Origin: Adenanthera pavonina
Taxonomy: Eukaryota > Streptophyta > Magnoliopsida > Fabales > Fabaceae
Assembly (NCBI GenBank): GCA_026686845.1
Contig: JAIVEN010000011.1
Span: forward strand, 24,600,501-24,664,500
DNA length: 64,000 bases
Direction: 5' to 3'
Shown here one piece after another: positions 61,149-64,000 of this stretch; position 1 is the first letter of the stretch, and each line of letters opens with the position of its first letter. The notes under the pieces were generated by a model. That model did not search any database. It was not told the DNA's origin and saw only the letters and a program-made list of their open reading frames with translations. The translations under genes were made by a program, and so were the position numbers.

Positions 61149-62530
61149 ATGTCAACATGTCAATATCATACACAATCATTATCATCATCATCACCTTGTT
61201 AGCATAATATCATCACAAAATATCACATGGGGACGCACAATAATAACAAACATATCAATGTCCATCGTGTTCATAAATATATACATATATATAGCCAATT
61301 TCATTCTCATCATTATTAGCATTATCGTCATTATCATCATTGTTACACATACTAATAGTGATGGTATAATACTCATAGGTCAAGTTCTTTGTATTCCCAT
61401 TTATATAATCACATATAAACATGAATATAAATCAACGATTTTCACTTCCTTGTCACACCCTTCAAAGAAAGAGGGTTTCATGAAAGCTTACTATTACTTG
61501 CTGCATATCATGATATGAAAACTTTCAAAGATATAGGATAAATAAAATTACTTCCCAGTTACCTTAAGTTGCCATATACTCTCTCAACACCCCGGTAGGC
61601 CAAAGGATCACCAACTACCACAAAAGAAGTATACAATCCAAGTCAATTAGGTAGTATTCAAAACTAAACCAAAGCCCAAACATTCAACAAGACTCCAATA
61701 AACTTTTGGCATTTACCCAAGACTACTTAGTGCCTATAAGGCCTAATTCCACTATACCATAATTTAACCACTTACTATTGGTTTTGCCACGTCTCCAAAC
61801 AACTTCTTGGAGCATAGATACCTCCACCAAGCAAGCACCCCTCCTAGACAATCACCACATACAAACATCAAGCCAAGATCATAACCTCCAGTATAGCTCG
61901 AATTGGTATCCAAAGCATAGACTCAATAAATCCAAGATTTCCGTACCCCAAAACATCCCAATAAACTTATACAATCAAATTTAAACCTCTTTAAATTTGT
62001 GCTTCTCCAAAACCCCAAAAACCAAAAATTAGGGTTTGGGAAAGCAATTATAGAAACACTCAAAAGCTATAACTTATAACTTAAATACACCCAATATCAC
62101 ATAATTGAAGCATTTAAACACAATTTAATTGATGGAAATCCATCCCAAATGGAACCCCAACGACCGACACTAAAAATCCATGATAGGTTTTAAGAAAAGA
62201 GTAAGTAAGAAGGTGATAATCATTATACCTATCAGATTAGGACCTCTTATACCCAAGAATTAAGCCCTCTGGACTGGATTCCTCAAACCCTAGGAAAGCC
62301 ACTACAATCTCTTCTATTTTTCTCCCTCCTAATGAGCTAATCGTGTTATTTAAAAATAAAGTCCCCATGATGGTGCCACTACGACGATTATTGGCTCTGT
62401 GGCACTAATGCTCTCTGATCCAAAATGTCATTAGCCTAAATTCAACTCTCGCCACAACATGAAGGGACCCCGTTGCAGTGTGGAGAGCTTTAATCTCCAA
62501 TCTCCCTCTAGCCTTGGATAATTCCAAGAA

Positions 62531-64000
62531 TACACTTCTATAAGTCTTCTAAAATATTCGATCAAAAGAAAATAATTTGGGTCATTACTAGAGTGTTTTG
62601 TTGCTTTTACTGTTTTATTGCTTTGACTATAGCAAAATAATTTGATGCTCCAGCTACATGAACTACTTAACTTTATATTGGATAAGTGAACATAAGCAAG
62701 GCATAGTTGGTTGATTTTGTTCTATCATTTTCTTGGCTGCTTCTTGATTTTGTTAAGCTAGTGTCACTAAAGACTTAGTAAGGGCTACAAAAGGTTGACC
62801 CTATTTGATTGTAGCTCTGATTGGCTGATGTTTGGATAACTTTTTTTAGCTATTTTTAGGAAATCAATTGATGCTTGTATGGATTAGTGTGTTAATATCT
62901 TCGTAGGAAGTCATATGGTCAATTTGAGATATGATTTAATTTGTTTTAGGTTGTCTTAATTTGTTGAAATTAACTAGTAATAATTTGAAGAGAGAACTTA
63001 AAGCTTAGGAAACTCTCTGACACTACTAGAATTAACATGTAGAAAGGATTTGTAGTATAGTGACAACCCAATATCCTCTCCCAAGAAACCAATGGTTTAA
63101 TCAAATGAAGTAAGTGTAAAACCTAAACTAACTAACTAAATAACCAACAAAAATAAGGATATTTATTGGAATTGAAAAGGATTGATTAATGATAACACTA
63201 GATTTTTGCATCTTTAATATTTAACACTTTAATAAGGAAATTAATTTAGTCAAAATGGATTTAATTGGACAATATTCTAAATTATTTGCTAATTTTGAGC
63301 TTGATCCTAAAATGGAATTAAATTGGGATTTTGGGTTTCTTGTAATTATCTTTTTAGCCCTTAGATGTCATTATTGGAAAATTGCATGATCATACTCATT
63401 TTAATCGCCTTGATTTTATATTAACTATCTCTATTTTTATTGTCACTAATGATTTTAATTAAGTGTCATTAATTGTGTTTAAAGTGGAAAAATCATGGTT
63501 TTTACTACTTAAAGGCTTCTAATTTAAATAAAATTCCAAAATTTATTCCATGCATTCTCTCTCTTCCGCTCACCATTTTAATTTCTTTTTTTATTTTTAT
63601 TTTTATTCTATTTGACATTTCTATCCGTGCCTTTAATTAATTGGACCATGGTTTTTATATATATTTTGGGTCATGGACATTTTTAGAAGAATGCAATTTC
63701 CTATTTTCCATTTGATTAATTCCATAACTTTCCCACCATTTATTCACTTGAGGTTTTTTTTCCCTATTTTCTACATATTTTGCACAAATTTTCTAGCCAT
63801 TTCCACCCTTGGATTTATTCTTATCTTGCATGGATGGTCTAGACTAATTCACATATTACTTTTATTTTGTGACAAAATCCTTTAATTGTTTTATTTTTAT
63901 TTTGCAAGGATATTCTTTAAGACAACATGGAGACCAAGTTAAAGGGCAATCGTGGAAGATCAAGCCTAGAAAAATCACACTATTTTAGCCTTTTCTTATT
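62531..64000. other. Unassigned AT-rich sequence
   Basis: No convincing coding region, LTR end or repeat family was recognised. The terminus-like CACTACTAGAAT at 63022 has no matching partner in the window. The 70-codon frame at 63673 is AT-driven. Confidence 0.4.

Larger units (their letters stand above)
56980..62530 (-). repeat. Old diverged chromovirus LTR, split by two insertions (approximate ends)
   Basis: From about 57580 the sequence follows the minus-strand chromovirus LTR (CTTGGACCACTCGAATTAACG, then CTTCCTGGCCA). It resumes after the insertions with ATCATCATC-rich DNA at 61170 and a CACGACGCC-like segment near 62380-62480. Divergence is high and I could not find TG...CA ends, so both edges are estimates. 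The first part, 56980 to about 57580, holds nothing recognisable. Confidence 0.5.

Noticed and set aside
61084..61518. 144-codon Ile/His-rich frame
   Set aside because: It runs from a solo LTR end across its target duplication into another LTR's ATC-rich DNA. No domain is visible and the join is recent.
63022..63033. CACTACTAGAAT as a CACTA terminus
   Set aside because: No matching opposite terminus or 3-bp duplication was found in the window.

Overview
This window is plant nuclear DNA, almost certainly from a eudicot. It holds one intact, intron-containing host gene, an orthologue of the WRKY12 transcription factor, in roughly the first 8.5 kb. The remaining ~55 kb is nested transposable elements. 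I saw no bacterial, organellar, viral or CRISPR features, and no tRNA or rRNA gene.

Region 1 (1-9162) holds the upstream flank, a short promoter with a G-box and a W-box, and a four-exon gene on the plus strand. It encodes a 232-residue group IIc WRKY protein with WRKYGQK and a C-X4-C-X23-H-X-H zinc finger. A 5.8-kb AT-rich intron sits at the conserved position just after the WRKYGQK half of the domain.

Region 2 (9163-27166) begins with a possible CACTA left end. A Ty1-copia element (copia A, 9841-26970, target duplication AAGAG) has been inserted there. Copia A has itself been hit three times: by a solo chromovirus LTR (9887-12035, TAAAG), by a complete Ty3-gypsy-type element with near-identical LTRs but no surviving reading frames (16243-23992, CTTTA/CTTTG), and by a small foldback CACTA element (25326-26439, TTA).

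Region 3 (27167-54210) is a Tekay-like chromovirus (27677 to about 53283, plus strand). Its 5' LTR carries two solo LTRs (28846-31395, ATAAG; 31457-33995, CTCCT/CTTCT). Its gag carries a 1.8-kb insertion rich in 16-bp palindromes. Its integrase carries a SIRE-like copia element (copia B, 41599-47960, minus strand) and, 13 bases further on, a TRIM with two 428-bp LTRs. Its chromodomain is split by another solo LTR (49068-51344, AAAAG). The 3' LTR is truncated and fused to a fragment of a second LTR family.

Region 4 (54211-64000) holds exon-like remains of a Ulp1/C48 protease of the type carried by CACTA elements, then a subterminal repeat region ending near 56979. The subterminal repeats resemble those at 9200-9480, so one CACTA element may have hosted the whole stack between about 9163 and 56979. 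Beyond lies an old minus-strand chromovirus LTR, split by a CACTA MITE (57775-58057, ATC) and a solo LTR (58265-61148, ATGTC), and then unassigned AT-rich DNA.

The insertion order is readable because most elements keep their target-site duplications. Nothing here looks like a new multi-gene biological system. The most interesting items are the coding-dead gypsy element with near-identical LTRs, the TRIM, the palindrome cluster, a stem-loop shared by three LTR families, and a possible half-tRNA primer site in copia A.
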